DNA from: Peterkaempfera sp044755465
GTDB taxonomy: Bacteria; Actinomycetota; Actinomycetes; Streptomycetales; Streptomycetaceae
NCBI RefSeq assembly: GCF_044755465.1
Contig: NZ_JBIVRB010000001.1
Location: 1 to 64,000, forward strand
Length of the DNA: 64,000 bases
Direction: 5' to 3'
Each line of letters begins with the position of its first letter. Within the stretch, counting starts at the first letter, position 1. Shown here piece by piece: positions 26,609 to 34,761 of the stretch. Position numbers and translations under genes: made by a program. Below the pieces are notes generated by a model that had not been told where the DNA came from, ran no database searches, and was given only the letters and a program-made list of their open reading frames with translations.

Positions 26609-26921
26609 GGGCTGACTCCTCGTCAGTATCGTTGCTCCGACGGGCCGGTGCTGCCACCGCCCGTTCACGGGAACCACTCCATCACCGCAGCGGGCGCCGC
26701 ACCAAGCGGCACCCCGCGAAGGCGCCGGCCACCGATCGGGATCGGCCGCCCCCGGCGGCGGCCGCCTACGGCAGCCGTGGCTCCCGGGGCCGGGCGGCGC
26801 GGTCCCCGGCCCGAACCGGGTGGCTCGACCAGGTCTGCACCCGGGGTGGTGTGGGTGATACTGCATTGGGGGGCTTGAGCACCGGCTCGGCCCACGAGAC
26901 GCAGAAAGGGGTGAGTCGACC
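26609..26921. other. Divergent intergenic region, 313 bp
   Basis: It separates the leftward tautomerase and rightward tatA genes. A weak -10-like GATACT is at 26857-26862, about 60 bp before tatA, without a clear -35. No other structure or short gene is convincing. Confidence 0.4.
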
Positions 26922-27164
26922 GTGTGGTTCAGGAATGGGCTGGAACCCTGGCACCTGATCCTGGTGCTGGTCGTGGTCGTCCTGCTGTTCGGCTCCAAGA
27001 AGCTTCCGGAGATCGCACGCGGGCTGGGCAAGTCCATGCGCATCCTCAAGGCCGAGACCAAGGCCATGCGCGACGAGCCTCCGTCCGTGGAGCGCGTCAC
27101 CGAGGAGCCGTCCGTGGACACGGCGGCCCCTCGGGTCGAGGAGCCGCAGCGCAAGGCGTCCTGA
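26922..27164 (+). CDS. tatA: Twin-arginine translocase subunit TatA
   Basis: The protein is 80 aa. GTG 26922 is preceded by AAAGGGGTGA. It has a short periplasmic start (MWFRNGLEPWHLILVLVVVVLLFGSKKLPEIARGLG) with one membrane helix, the FGSKKLPE hinge and an amphipathic helix, then a charged tail. TatA pores export folded proteins such as the Tat substrates encoded elsewhere in this window. tatC is not here. Confidence 0.93.
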   Translation: MWFRNGLEPWHLILVLVVVVLLFGSKKLPEIARGLGKSMRILKAETKAMRDEPPSVERVTEEPSVDTAAPRVEEPQRKAS

Positions 27165-27264
27165 CCTCCGCCGCGCCCCGGTCGGCCCCCGCCCCGTACG
27201 GCGGTGGCGGTCGACTGGGGCGTACTGTCACCGGGACAGCGACCGCGCCGAACGGAGCAGCACC

Positions 27265-27624
27265 ATGGCGGAGATCGTGATCGACGGCCCCCGGCTCACC
27301 GTCCGGCTGTCCGGCTGGCAGAAGGTCGAGGCGCTGCACGGCGATGTCACCGTGCCGCTCACCGAGGTGCGCGCCGTCTCGGTGCTCCAGGACCCGCTGG
27401 GCGCGCCCCGGGGGCTGCGCGTCCCCGGCACCGACCTGCCGGGCGTTGTCAAGGCCGGCACCTGGCGCAGCTCGCACGCGGGGCGGCAGTTCGTCCTCGC
27501 CTCCCGGGGTGAGCGCGGCGTACGCGTCGACCTCTCCGGGGACGGGAGCTTCGACGTGCTGCTGATCAGCGTGCCGGACCCGGAGGCCACCGTGGCCGCG
27601 CTGCGTACCGCCACCGGGCTCTGA
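27265..27624 (+). CDS. Small beta-rich hypothetical protein (PH-like)
   Basis: The protein is 119 aa. ATG 27265 follows CGGAGCAG. The sequence alternates short strands (EIVIDGPRLTVRLSGWQKVEAL, VTVPLTEVRAVSVL, RQFVLASRGERGVRVDLSG, FDVLLISVPDPEATVAALR) and ends in one helix, which resembles bacterial PH-like domains. The function is unknown. It is convergent with ogt. Confidence 0.7.
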   Translation: MAEIVIDGPRLTVRLSGWQKVEALHGDVTVPLTEVRAVSVLQDPLGAPRGLRVPGTDLPGVVKAGTWRSSHAGRQFVLASRGERGVRVDLSGDGSFDVLLISVPDPEATVAALRTATGL

Positions 27625-27654
27625 GCGCCGCCGCTCCCGGTTGGGCGGGCAGGC

Positions 27655-28215
27655 TCAGCCCGGACCGTTCCAGTCCAGCGTGGGCGCGAGCACGCCCTCC
27701 AGGGTGAGCAGCCAGCGCTTGGTCTCCACCCCGCCGTATCCGCCGCCGTACCCGCCGAGGCCGTCGGAGGCGACCACCCGGTGGCAGGGCACCAGCAGCG
27801 CGACCGGGTTGGACCCCATGATCTGGCCGACATCGCGCGCCCCGGCCCACCGCTCGCCGGGCCCCGCGTCGTCGTAGACGCCGCTGCGGTCCGCCAGTGC
27901 GCCATAGGTGACCGTCCGGCCGTAGCCGACCGTCCGGTGCAGGGTCTGCAGGACGGTGCGCTGGGCGCCGGCGGTGAGGCTCCAGTCGATCGGGAAGTCG
28001 AAGGTCTGCCGCCGCCCGGCGAGGTATTCGGCGATCTGCCGGGCCACCAGTGCCGCCTGCTCGGGTCGGGCGGCCGGTGCCGGCGCCAGCCGGGCCGTGA
28101 GGTCGGCGGGCGGTCGTACCGCGAAGGCCACCGCTGCGACGCCTGCGGCGGTGACGGCGGCGCCGACCGCGCCCAGCGGTTCCGGTGCCTCGACGCTCAC
28201 CCAGCCCGCAGCCAT
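27655..28215 (-). CDS. ogt: Methylated-DNA--protein-cysteine methyltransferase
   Basis: The protein is 186 aa. ATG 28215 is preceded by GGGGAG. The active site PCHRVV places the acceptor Cys at 144. The DNA-binding wing (TVLQTLHRTVGYGRTVTYGALA) and Asn hinge GSNP are present. It repairs O6-alkylguanine stoichiometrically. A Gly/Tyr expansion GGYGGGYGG follows the active site. The gene is preceded by a 9-bp tandem repeat within about 70 bp of the start. Confidence 0.92.
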   Translation of the reverse strand: MAAGWVSVEAPEPLGAVGAAVTAAGVAAVAFAVRPPADLTARLAPAPAARPEQAALVARQIAEYLAGRRQTFDFPIDWSLTAGAQRTVLQTLHRTVGYGRTVTYGALADRSGVYDDAGPGERWAGARDVGQIMGSNPVALLVPCHRVVASDGLGGYGGGYGGVETKRWLLTLEGVLAPTLDWNGPG

Positions 28216-28230
28216 GGCTCGCTCCCCGTC

Positions 28231-28286
28231 TTCCGTGCTTCCCGTGTTTCCGGTGTTTCCCGTGCTTCCGGTGCTTCCGGTGTTCC
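28231..28286. repeat. 9-bp minisatellite upstream of ogt
   Basis: Six tandem units of the form TCC(C/G)GTG(C/T)T lie 15-70 bp upstream of the ogt start. Copy number variation here could alter promoter or 5'-UTR spacing. The 290-28500 stretch beyond shows no gene. Confidence 0.85.
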
Positions 28287-28526
28287 TCCAGCATCGCCCA
28301 GGTCGGGCGGCGGGCGGGGGCTGCGGGACGGTGACGTCCGAAATCCGCCAGGCGGCGGGCCGGTGTCCCGGGCGAGCGGGGAGGGGGCGGGGTCGGCCGG
28401 GGGCCCGGCGGGCGCCGGGTGGGAAGACGATCACCTCACGGAAGGAACGCACCACCAAGCGGGGAGCGGTCACCCGAAAGCTGACGGGCCGACCCCGTCG
28501 TTTCTCATGCTGATGCACTCCAGTGG

Positions 28527-28549
28527 TTATTGCAAGTGACTCGCAATAA
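28527..28549. promoter_or_regulatory. Nur-type nickel-responsive operator before sodF
   Basis: TTATTGC (28527-28533) and GCAATAA (28543-28549) are a perfect inverted repeat with 9-bp spacing. It contains TGCAA-N5-TCGCA, close to the known Nur box (TGCAA-N5-TTGCA). It lies 44 bp before the sodF start. Confidence 0.8.
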
Positions 28550-28592
28550 GGTGGACCCAGCTTGATCACACCACTGAGAGGGGCTGTGCCTG

Positions 28593-29201
28593 ATGGGCAC
28601 GTACTCGCTTCCCGACCTGCCGTACGACTACTCGGCGCTGGAGCCGGCCATCACCGGGCAGATCCTGGAACTGCACCATGCCAAGCACCACGCCGCCTAC
28701 GTCAAGGGCGCCAACGACACCCTGGAGCAGATCGCCGAGGCCCGGGACAAGGACCGGATCACCCCCACCGGGCTGGTCGGCCTGGAGAAGACGTACGCCT
28801 TCAACCTCTCCGGCCACGTGCTGCACTCGATCTTCTGGGAGAACCTCTCCCCGGACGGCGGCGACCGCCCCGACGGCCCGCTGGCCGACGCCATCGACGA
28901 GCACCTGGGCGGCTTCGAGGCGTTCCGGAAGCAGCTCACGGTGGCGACCAGCTCGGTGCAGGGCTCCGGCTGGGGGGTGCTCGCCTGGGAGCCGCTGGGC
29001 AAGCGGCTGATCGTCGAGCAGGTGTACGACCACCATGGGAACGTCGGCCAGGGCAGCACGCCGCTGCTGGTCTTCGACGCCTGGGAGCACGCGTACTACC
29101 TGCAGTACAAGAACGTCCGGCCGGACTATGTGACCAAGCTCTGGGACCTGGTCAACTGGACCGACGTCTCCCGCCGCTTCACCGCCGCCGCCGGCGCCTG
29201 A
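28593..29201 (+). CDS. sodF: Iron superoxide dismutase
   Basis: The protein is 202 aa. ATG 28593 has GAGAGGGG about 9 nt upstream. Metal ligands are visible: H28 in LELHHAKHH, a second His in LSGHVLHS, and Asp and His in FDAWEHAYY. The length and GWGVLAWEP match Fe-SOD. In Streptomyces, Nur represses sodF when nickel allows the Ni-SOD, and the upstream Nur box fits this. The gene ends at a strong terminator. Confidence 0.95.
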   Translation: MGTYSLPDLPYDYSALEPAITGQILELHHAKHHAAYVKGANDTLEQIAEARDKDRITPTGLVGLEKTYAFNLSGHVLHSIFWENLSPDGGDRPDGPLADAIDEHLGGFEAFRKQLTVATSSVQGSGWGVLAWEPLGKRLIVEQVYDHHGNVGQGSTPLLVFDAWEHAYYLQYKNVRPDYVTKLWDLVNWTDVSRRFTAAAGA

Positions 29202-29211
29202 ACGGCAGGCT

Positions 29212-29251
29212 CCGCCCGGCCCGGGGCATCCGCAGGCCCCGGGCCGGGCGG
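29212..29251. terminator. Bidirectional terminator, perfect 16-bp stem
   Basis: Arms 29212-29227 (CCGCCCGGCCCGGGGC) and 29236-29251 pair fully around an 8-nt loop, between convergent sodF and the methyltransferase gene. Confidence 0.88.
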
Positions 29252-29265
29252 GCCGGACCCGCCGC

Positions 29266-30105
29266 TCAGGGCTTGCGGGCCACTCCGGACCAGTAGTACG
29301 CGGCGGCCGGGTCGGCCGGCGGCTCGCCGTCCGGACGCCAGCCCATCACCGGCACCACGCCCGGGTCGACCAGCTCCCAGTCACCGAAGAACCGGGCCAC
29401 CTCCTCCTGGGTGCGCGGCACCAGCGTCATCCCGTCGTGGCCGGCCGCGTCCGCGATCTGCCGCATAGCCGCCGGGTCGAAGTCCGAACCGGGGTGGCTG
29501 ACGGCGATGTAACTGCCCGGCGCCAGGGCGTCCAGCAGCTGGCGGACCAGGCCCCACGGGTCGTCCCGGTCCGCGATCAGCATCAGCACCGCGACCAGGG
29601 TCAGGCCCACCGGCTGCGACAGGTCCAGGGTGCCGGTCAGCTCCGGGTGGGCCAGGATCGCCCCGGGGTCGCGGAGGTCCGCGTCTATGTACGCGGTGCG
29701 GCCGTGCTCACCGTCCGCCATCAGGGCGCGGGCGTGCGCCAGCACGATCGGGTCGTTGTCCACGTACACGACCCGGCTCTCCGGGGCGACGGCCTGCGCG
29801 ACCTCGTGGGTGTTGCCCTCGGTGGGGATGCCGGTGCCGATGTCCAGGAACTGCCGGATGCCACCCTCGGCCGCCAGGTAGCGGACCGCGCGGCCCAGGA
29901 AGCGGCGGTTCTCCCGCGCCATGCTCCGGATGCCGGGGATCTGCCGCTCGAACATCTCCCCCAGCGCCCGGTCCGGATCGAAGTTGGTCTTGCCGCCCAG
30001 CCAGTAGTCGTACATCCGCGCCGAGTGCGGCCGATCCGTCCGCAGATCCACCGGCTCCGCACCCGCCCCCCGCGCACCCTGCCGCATCCAGTCGGTACCC
30101 ACCAT
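29266..30105 (-). CDS. SAM-dependent methyltransferase, PF04672 (DUF574) type
   Basis: The protein is 279 aa from ATG 30105; longer frames add Gly/Arg-rich sequence without support. Signature segments are PHSARMYDYWLGGKTNF, FLDIGTGIPTEGNTHEVAQ (SAM site), VVYVDNDPIVLAHARALM and ISHPGSD-like AVSHPGSDF. This family is expanded in Streptomyces, often near secondary metabolism or regulators. Its substrates are mostly unknown. Confidence 0.88.
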   Translation of the reverse strand: MVGTDWMRQGARGAGAEPVDLRTDRPHSARMYDYWLGGKTNFDPDRALGEMFERQIPGIRSMARENRRFLGRAVRYLAAEGGIRQFLDIGTGIPTEGNTHEVAQAVAPESRVVYVDNDPIVLAHARALMADGEHGRTAYIDADLRDPGAILAHPELTGTLDLSQPVGLTLVAVLMLIADRDDPWGLVRQLLDALAPGSYIAVSHPGSDFDPAAMRQIADAAGHDGMTLVPRTQEEVARFFGDWELVDPGVVPVMGWRPDGEPPADPAAAYYWSGVARKP

Positions 30106-30372
30106 CGCACCCACCCCACCGTCTCGGCCCCACGGGCCGTCAGCCCGCATGCTAGCCACGTCCCGCCCGTCCCACCCCCGTCTTGGGACACCTGGTGCCC
30201 CCATTCCCCCCGAACGACCGTCCGCATCAGTGGTACGGCCGACTTGCGGCAGTGCGAAGCGGGCGCGGACAAGGGTCGGTTGTACGACCTCGGCGTGGTC
30301 ACCGCAGCCGTTGGTCAGCAGGTCCGCACAGTTGCACCCGCTGGAGCAGCCAGATCAAGCGTGATCATTCGT

Positions 30373-30402
30373 CTGAACAGGGCAGGCTGCCATGGCTAGC
30401 CT
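30373..30402 (+). promoter_or_regulatory. Promoter of leaderless winged-helix/DUF3800 pair
   Basis: CTGAAC (30373-30378), an 18-bp spacer and TAGCCT (30397-30402) end 6 nt before ATG 30409. The rest of the divergent gap 30106-30372 shows no further feature. Confidence 0.5.
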
Positions 30403-30408
30403 GACACC

Positions 30409-31239
30409 ATGCACACGACGCCGTCCGAGGCCCCGGACACGCAGCCGCCGAAGATCACCGGTCGGGACGCCCGGATCGCGCAACTCATGCGCGCGGCCCA
30501 TCGCACCGTCCCGCTGCGGCACACCTTCGTCCAGGCGGTCCGGGGCTCGGCGAGCCGTCACGCTCCGCTGCGGGAGTTCGTGCGCGGCGGCGACCTGCGG
30601 GGCCTGCGTGCCCTGCTCCTGGTCATGGCGGCCTCCGGCGGCAAGGACCAGGACGGCCACCACGTCACGACGCACGACAGCATGGTCTGGGCCCGGCTGC
30701 TGGACACCGACCTCGGTGTGTCCGGCCAGTCGGCGCGCACCGGTGCCTGGCGCGTTCTGCGGCGCCTGGAGGACCGGGGTCTCGTCGTCTGCGAACGGCC
30801 CAGGGGAAGCACCCGGATCTCGGTGACCCTGCTCCGCGAGGACGGCACCGGCGCTCCGTACACCTGGCCGGACGGGCAGACCGAGGCCGACAGGTTCCTG
30901 CGCCTGCCCACGGCCTTCTGGACGAACGGCCACGACGAGGCGATCGACGTTCCGGGGCTGGCCATGCTGCTGGCCCTGGCGAAGGAGAAGCCCTGGTCGT
31001 CCTTCCCCGCCGAGCAGGCACCGGCGTGGTACGGCTGGTCCGCCGACACCCAGCTGCGGGGTCTGCAGACGCTGGTGACGACGGGTCTGGCGGAACGCCG
31101 CGCCACCTACGAGCCCGCACCGCTGTCCCCGACCGGCGCCACGCTCGTGTACCGGTACCGCCTGGTCGACTGGCTGCGGCCGCCCAGGGGGCGGAAGCAG
31201 GGCGGCGACCACTCTTCCGGCCAGGCGGTGACCCGGTAG
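30409..31239 (+). CDS. Tandem winged-helix-like protein of unknown function
   Basis: The protein is 276 aa. It has a disordered N-terminus, then helical segments and two stretches that read like winged helices: residues about 75-145 (LLDTDLGVSGQSARTGAWRVLRRLEDRGLVVCER) and about 175-250 (IDVPGLAMLLALAKE, LRGLQTLVTTGLAERR). It is probably DNA-binding. ATG 30409 is leaderless. The downstream DUF3800-like gene starts 2 nt after its stop, so the two are coupled. I do not recognise a named family. Confidence 0.65.
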   Translation: MHTTPSEAPDTQPPKITGRDARIAQLMRAAHRTVPLRHTFVQAVRGSASRHAPLREFVRGGDLRGLRALLLVMAASGGKDQDGHHVTTHDSMVWARLLDTDLGVSGQSARTGAWRVLRRLEDRGLVVCERPRGSTRISVTLLREDGTGAPYTWPDGQTEADRFLRLPTAFWTNGHDEAIDVPGLAMLLALAKEKPWSSFPAEQAPAWYGWSADTQLRGLQTLVTTGLAERRATYEPAPLSPTGATLVYRYRLVDWLRPPRGRKQGGDHSSGQAVTR

Positions 31240-31241
31240 CC

Positions 31242-31856
31242 GTGGACAGGGGTACGCCGCTCCCGGGCCGTCCGGCCGGGACCGCTCGGGCCGCGTGGCT
31301 TGACGAGTCGTTCCAGGAGCAGGACTCGGCCGGGTTCTACATCCTGGCCGCAGCCGTCATCGAGCCCGATGCCGCCGACACCGTCCGCGAGGCGATGCGC
31401 GGGCTGCGGGGCCGCCGGGCCACCGCCAAGGCCCACTGGACCGAGATGGACCACCGTGACCGCTGCGCCGCCGCCCGGCTCGTCGCCGGCCTGCCGGGGC
31501 TGCACGTCGTCTCCGTCGGCTCCCCGGTGCCGCTGCGCAGGCAGGAGAGGGCACGCAGCAAGTGCCTCACCGCCCTGGTTGTCGAACTGCACGGCTTCGG
31601 CGTCGCCCAGCTCTACATGGAAGCCCGCGAGAAGGAGCTCAACAGCAGGGACGTCACCACCGTCATCGCCGCCCGCAGCGGCCTGCCCAAGGGGACGCGG
31701 TTTCGCGTCGACCACGTCCTCGGGGCGATGGAGCCGCTGCTGTGGGTCGCCGACGTGGTGGCGGGAGCCTGCCGCGCCGAGCGGCTGGGACGGGGGGAGT
31801 ACCGGGACCTCCTCGGCGGCACGGTGCTGGACTTCGATGTCCACACCGCCTGCTGA
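31242..31856 (+). CDS. DUF3800-like protein
   Basis: The protein is 204 aa from GTG 31242, 2 nt after the preceding stop. An acidic N-terminal motif AWLDESFQ near residue 20, a central KAHWTEMD-type segment and a C-terminal VDHVLGAMEPLLWVADVVAGA fit the DUF3800 layout (D-E-S at the start, A-D-x-x-A-G-A near the end). DUF3800 proteins resemble RNase H-fold nucleases and often sit in accessory or defence loci. Nuclease activity here is inference. Pairing with a winged-helix gene suggests a two-gene module. Confidence 0.65.
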   Translation: MDRGTPLPGRPAGTARAAWLDESFQEQDSAGFYILAAAVIEPDAADTVREAMRGLRGRRATAKAHWTEMDHRDRCAAARLVAGLPGLHVVSVGSPVPLRRQERARSKCLTALVVELHGFGVAQLYMEAREKELNSRDVTTVIAARSGLPKGTRFRVDHVLGAMEPLLWVADVVAGACRAERLGRGEYRDLLGGTVLDFDVHTAC

Positions 31857-32111
31857 TACGGCCCCGGAAAGGCGCCGAGCCAGGCTCCCGGTCTGCCCCA
31901 GGTCACCTGGCTCCACTTCCAGCGGCCCACGGCCACTGACACTGCCGCCAGAATACAGCCGCCTCCGCCGGCCACCAAGAGGGCGCCGGGGCGCCTGGCG
32001 CCATCCGGGAGCCGGCCAGTGCGGCGGCGTGGGTGGGCGGTGTCTTGGGGGATATCCGGTTTGACCCGTTTAGCATCGGGGTCCCGGTACTTTGCGGAGG
32101 GTGATCGATCG

Positions 32112-33281
32112 ATGACGCATCCCGGCGGCGGCCGCCGTGTCCGGCGGGCGGCGCTGCTGCTCGCCGGGGCCGCACTGGCTGCCTGCGCCCCGGCCGCCGC
32201 CGGTGGGGGCGGTGGGGGCGGTGGGGGCGGCCCGGTGGCGGGCGGTGCGGTGGAGGTGTCGCCGGGCGGCTGCGGGCGGGGGTGGGACCGGCCCCGGGGC
32301 GGGACCCAGGTCTTCGAGCTGCGGAACACCTCCGGCGGCGCGGCGGACGTGCAGCTGATGGACGCCTCGGGGGCGCTGCTCGGCGAGGTCGAGGGGCTCG
32401 GTCCGGGCACCGTACGGGAGCTGCGGGTGACCCTCGGCCGGGGCGAGTACGCCTTCCGCTGCCTGCCGGAGGGTTCCGGGGCGGTGACCGGGCCGACCGT
32501 ACGGGTCACCGACGGCCCGGTCCGGGGCGGGCCGGCGGTGCCGCCGGTCACCCGGCACGACCTGATCCCGCCCGCGCTCGCCTACCAGCGGTGGGTGGCC
32601 CGGGGGCTGGACCGGCTGGTCGGCCGGGTCGAGGCGCTGCGCACCGCCGTCGCCCGGCGCAACCTGCCCGCCGCCCGCACGGCCTGGCTCGCCGCGCACC
32701 TCGGCTATGCCCGGCTCGGCGGCGCGTACGGGGCGTTCGGGGAGCTGGGGGAGGCGGTGGACGGCGTGGTGCGGCCGGTGAGCGGCTTCCACCGGGTCGA
32801 GCGCGGCCTGTGGCACGGCGAGTCCGCCGCCGCGCTGCGCACCCCCGTCGAGCGGCTGGTCCGGGACGTACGGGCGCTGCGCACCCAGTGGGCGCGGACC
32901 CGGCTGGACCCGGCCGAACTGCCCGTCCGCGCCCATGAGATCACCGAGGACGCCCTCCAGGCCGACCTGACCGGCCGCAGCGACCACGGCAGCGGCACCC
33001 CGCTGGCCACCGCCCGCGCCGGGCTGGACGGCACCGCCGAACTGCTGCGGCTGCTGCGTCCGCTGCTGGTCCGCGGCGACGCCCGGCTGCCCCGGTCCGC
33101 CGACGCGCTGCTGCGCCGCGCCGTACGCGACCTCGCCGTCGCCGCCCGCCCCGGCGGCGGCTGGCAGCCGCCCGCCGCGCTGGCCCGGCCCGACCGGGAG
33201 CGGATCGACGCAGACTTCGGCGCGCTCGCGGAACTGCTCGCCCGGGTCGCCACCCGCTGCGACCCACGGCGGACCGCATGA
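32112..33281 (+). CDS. efeO: EfeO-type iron-uptake lipoprotein (cupredoxin plus M75 domain)
   Basis: The protein is 389 aa. ATG 32112 has GGAGGG about 11 nt upstream. A lipobox LAAC ends the signal peptide and is followed by a run of Gly. Residues about 50-140 form the cupredoxin-like domain. The M75 helical domain follows with GYARLGGAYGAFGELGEAVDG, GFHRVERGLW and AHEITEDAL (H-E-x-x-E-like). EfeO binds and delivers iron for the EfeU permease after EfeB oxidation. efeU is not in the window. No typical iron-box operator was seen in the 255 bp upstream. Confidence 0.9.
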   Translation: MTHPGGGRRVRRAALLLAGAALAACAPAAAGGGGGGGGGGPVAGGAVEVSPGGCGRGWDRPRGGTQVFELRNTSGGAADVQLMDASGALLGEVEGLGPGTVRELRVTLGRGEYAFRCLPEGSGAVTGPTVRVTDGPVRGGPAVPPVTRHDLIPPALAYQRWVARGLDRLVGRVEALRTAVARRNLPAARTAWLAAHLGYARLGGAYGAFGELGEAVDGVVRPVSGFHRVERGLWHGESAAALRTPVERLVRDVRALRTQWARTRLDPAELPVRAHEITEDALQADLTGRSDHGSGTPLATARAGLDGTAELLRLLRPLLVRGDARLPRSADALLRRAVRDLAVAARPGGGWQPPAALARPDRERIDADFGALAELLARVATRCDPRRTA

Positions 33282-33380
33282 CCCCCGCGCGGCCGGTCGG
33301 CCCCCGGGCAGCACCAACCCCGCCACCCGTACCGAGCCACCAGACCGGGCCACCGCGCACCGCCACTCAGGGAGGACCGC

Positions 33381-34667
33381 ATGACCCCCGCCCGGCTCGA
33401 CCGCCGCTCGCTGCTGCGCGGCGCCCTGGTGGCGGGCGCGGCCGGGGCGGTGGGCGGCGGGGCCGCCACCGCCGGGCCGCCGGTGGCCTTCCACGGCCCG
33501 CACCAGGCCGGCGTCACCACGCCCCCGCAGCCGCACGCCTGCTTCGCCGCGCTGGACGTCACCGCCCGCGACCGGCGCGAACTCGGCGAGCTGCTGCGCG
33601 TACTGACCGACCGGCTGCGCTTCCTGACCATCGGCGGCGCCCCCGCGCCGCTAGGCATCTCCGCGCCGCCGCCGGACTCCGGCGAGCTGGGCCCGGTGGT
33701 GCCCGCCGACGGGCTGACCGCGACGGTCGCGGTGGGCGCGTCGCTGTTCGACGGCCGGTACGGGCTGGCCGCGCGGCGGCCCCGGCGGCTGCGGCCGATG
33801 GACGTCTTCCCCGATGACGACCCGGACGACGCCTGGTGCCACGGCGACCTGCTGCTCCAGCTCTGCGCCGACCACCCGGACACGCTCTGCCACGCGCTGC
33901 GCGACGTCACCCGGCACACCCGGGGCCTGACCCGGCTGCGCTGGCGGGCCGAGGGCTTCCGGCCGCCGCCGCGCCCGTCCGGCGCGCCGCGCAACCTGCT
34001 GGGCTTCAAGGACGGCACGGCGGGCCCCGACCCCCGGGACGCCCGCGCGATGGACCGCCTGGTCTGGGTGCCCGCCGGGGGCGGCGAGCCCGGCTGGGCG
34101 GCGGGCGGCAGCTACCAGGTGGTGCGGCTGATCCGGCTGCTGGTGGAGTTCTGGGACCGGGTGTCGCTCACCGAGCAGGAGCGGATCATCGGCCGCGCCC
34201 GGGACACCGGCGCCCCGCTGGACGGGCGGCGGGAGTCCGACGCGCCCGACTACCCGCAGGACCCGGAGGGCGAGGTCATCCCGCTGGACGCGCACATCCG
34301 GCTGGCCAACCCGCGCACCCCCGGCAGCGCCGCCGAGCAGCCGCTGCGGCGCGGCTACAGCTACGACCGGGGGGTGCGGGCCAACGGCGACCTGGACGCG
34401 GGGCTGCTGTTCTGCTGCTTCCAGCAGGATCTGGACCGCCAGTTCGCCGCCGTGCAGCGGCGGCTGGCGGGCGAGCCGCTGACCGACTACGCCGTCCCGT
34501 TCGGCGGCGGCTACTTCTTCGCGCTGCCCGGGGTGCGGGACGCGGCCGACTGGCTGGGCCGCGCGCTGCTCGACCGCACACCGGCCGACCGCACACCGGC
34601 CGACCGCACACCGGCCGACCGGGCGGCGGCCGACCGGGCGGCGGCCGACCGGGCGGCGGGCGGGTGA
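33381..34667 (+). CDS. efeB: EfeB: Tat-exported DyP-type haem peroxidase
   Basis: The protein is 428 aa. ATG 33381 follows GGAGG. The Tat signal is DRRSLLRGALVAGAAGA. DyP signatures are GFKDGT at 208-213 and DAHIRLANPR carrying the proximal haem His. EfeB oxidises ferrous iron or extracts iron from haem for the EfeUOB system. The gene follows efeO by 99 bp, and the duplicated start-like segment MTPARPVG/MTPARLDR around 33278 and 33381 is curious. The C-terminus ends in a repeat tail of DRTPA and DRAAA units. Confidence 0.92.
   Translation: MTPARLDRRSLLRGALVAGAAGAVGGGAATAGPPVAFHGPHQAGVTTPPQPHACFAALDVTARDRRELGELLRVLTDRLRFLTIGGAPAPLGISAPPPDSGELGPVVPADGLTATVAVGASLFDGRYGLAARRPRRLRPMDVFPDDDPDDAWCHGDLLLQLCADHPDTLCHALRDVTRHTRGLTRLRWRAEGFRPPPRPSGAPRNLLGFKDGTAGPDPRDARAMDRLVWVPAGGGEPGWAAGGSYQVVRLIRLLVEFWDRVSLTEQERIIGRARDTGAPLDGRRESDAPDYPQDPEGEVIPLDAHIRLANPRTPGSAAEQPLRRGYSYDRGVRANGDLDAGLLFCCFQQDLDRQFAAVQRRLAGEPLTDYAVPFGGGYFFALPGVRDAADWLGRALLDRTPADRTPADRTPADRAAADRAAADRAAGG
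34571..34660. repeat. Six 15-bp repeats encoding the EfeB tail
   Basis: Three units encoding DRTPA (34571-34615) are followed by three encoding DRAAA/DRAAG (34616-34660). The units are nearly identical within each block, indicating recent slippage expansion. Confidence 0.9.
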
Positions 34668-34761
34668 AGCGGGCGCGGGGCGCGGTGGCGGTCCCGGCGG
34701 CGGGTGGGCGGATGGGCCATGGTGGAGGGGCAGCGCGGGTACGGCCGGGGAGAGGTGGCGC

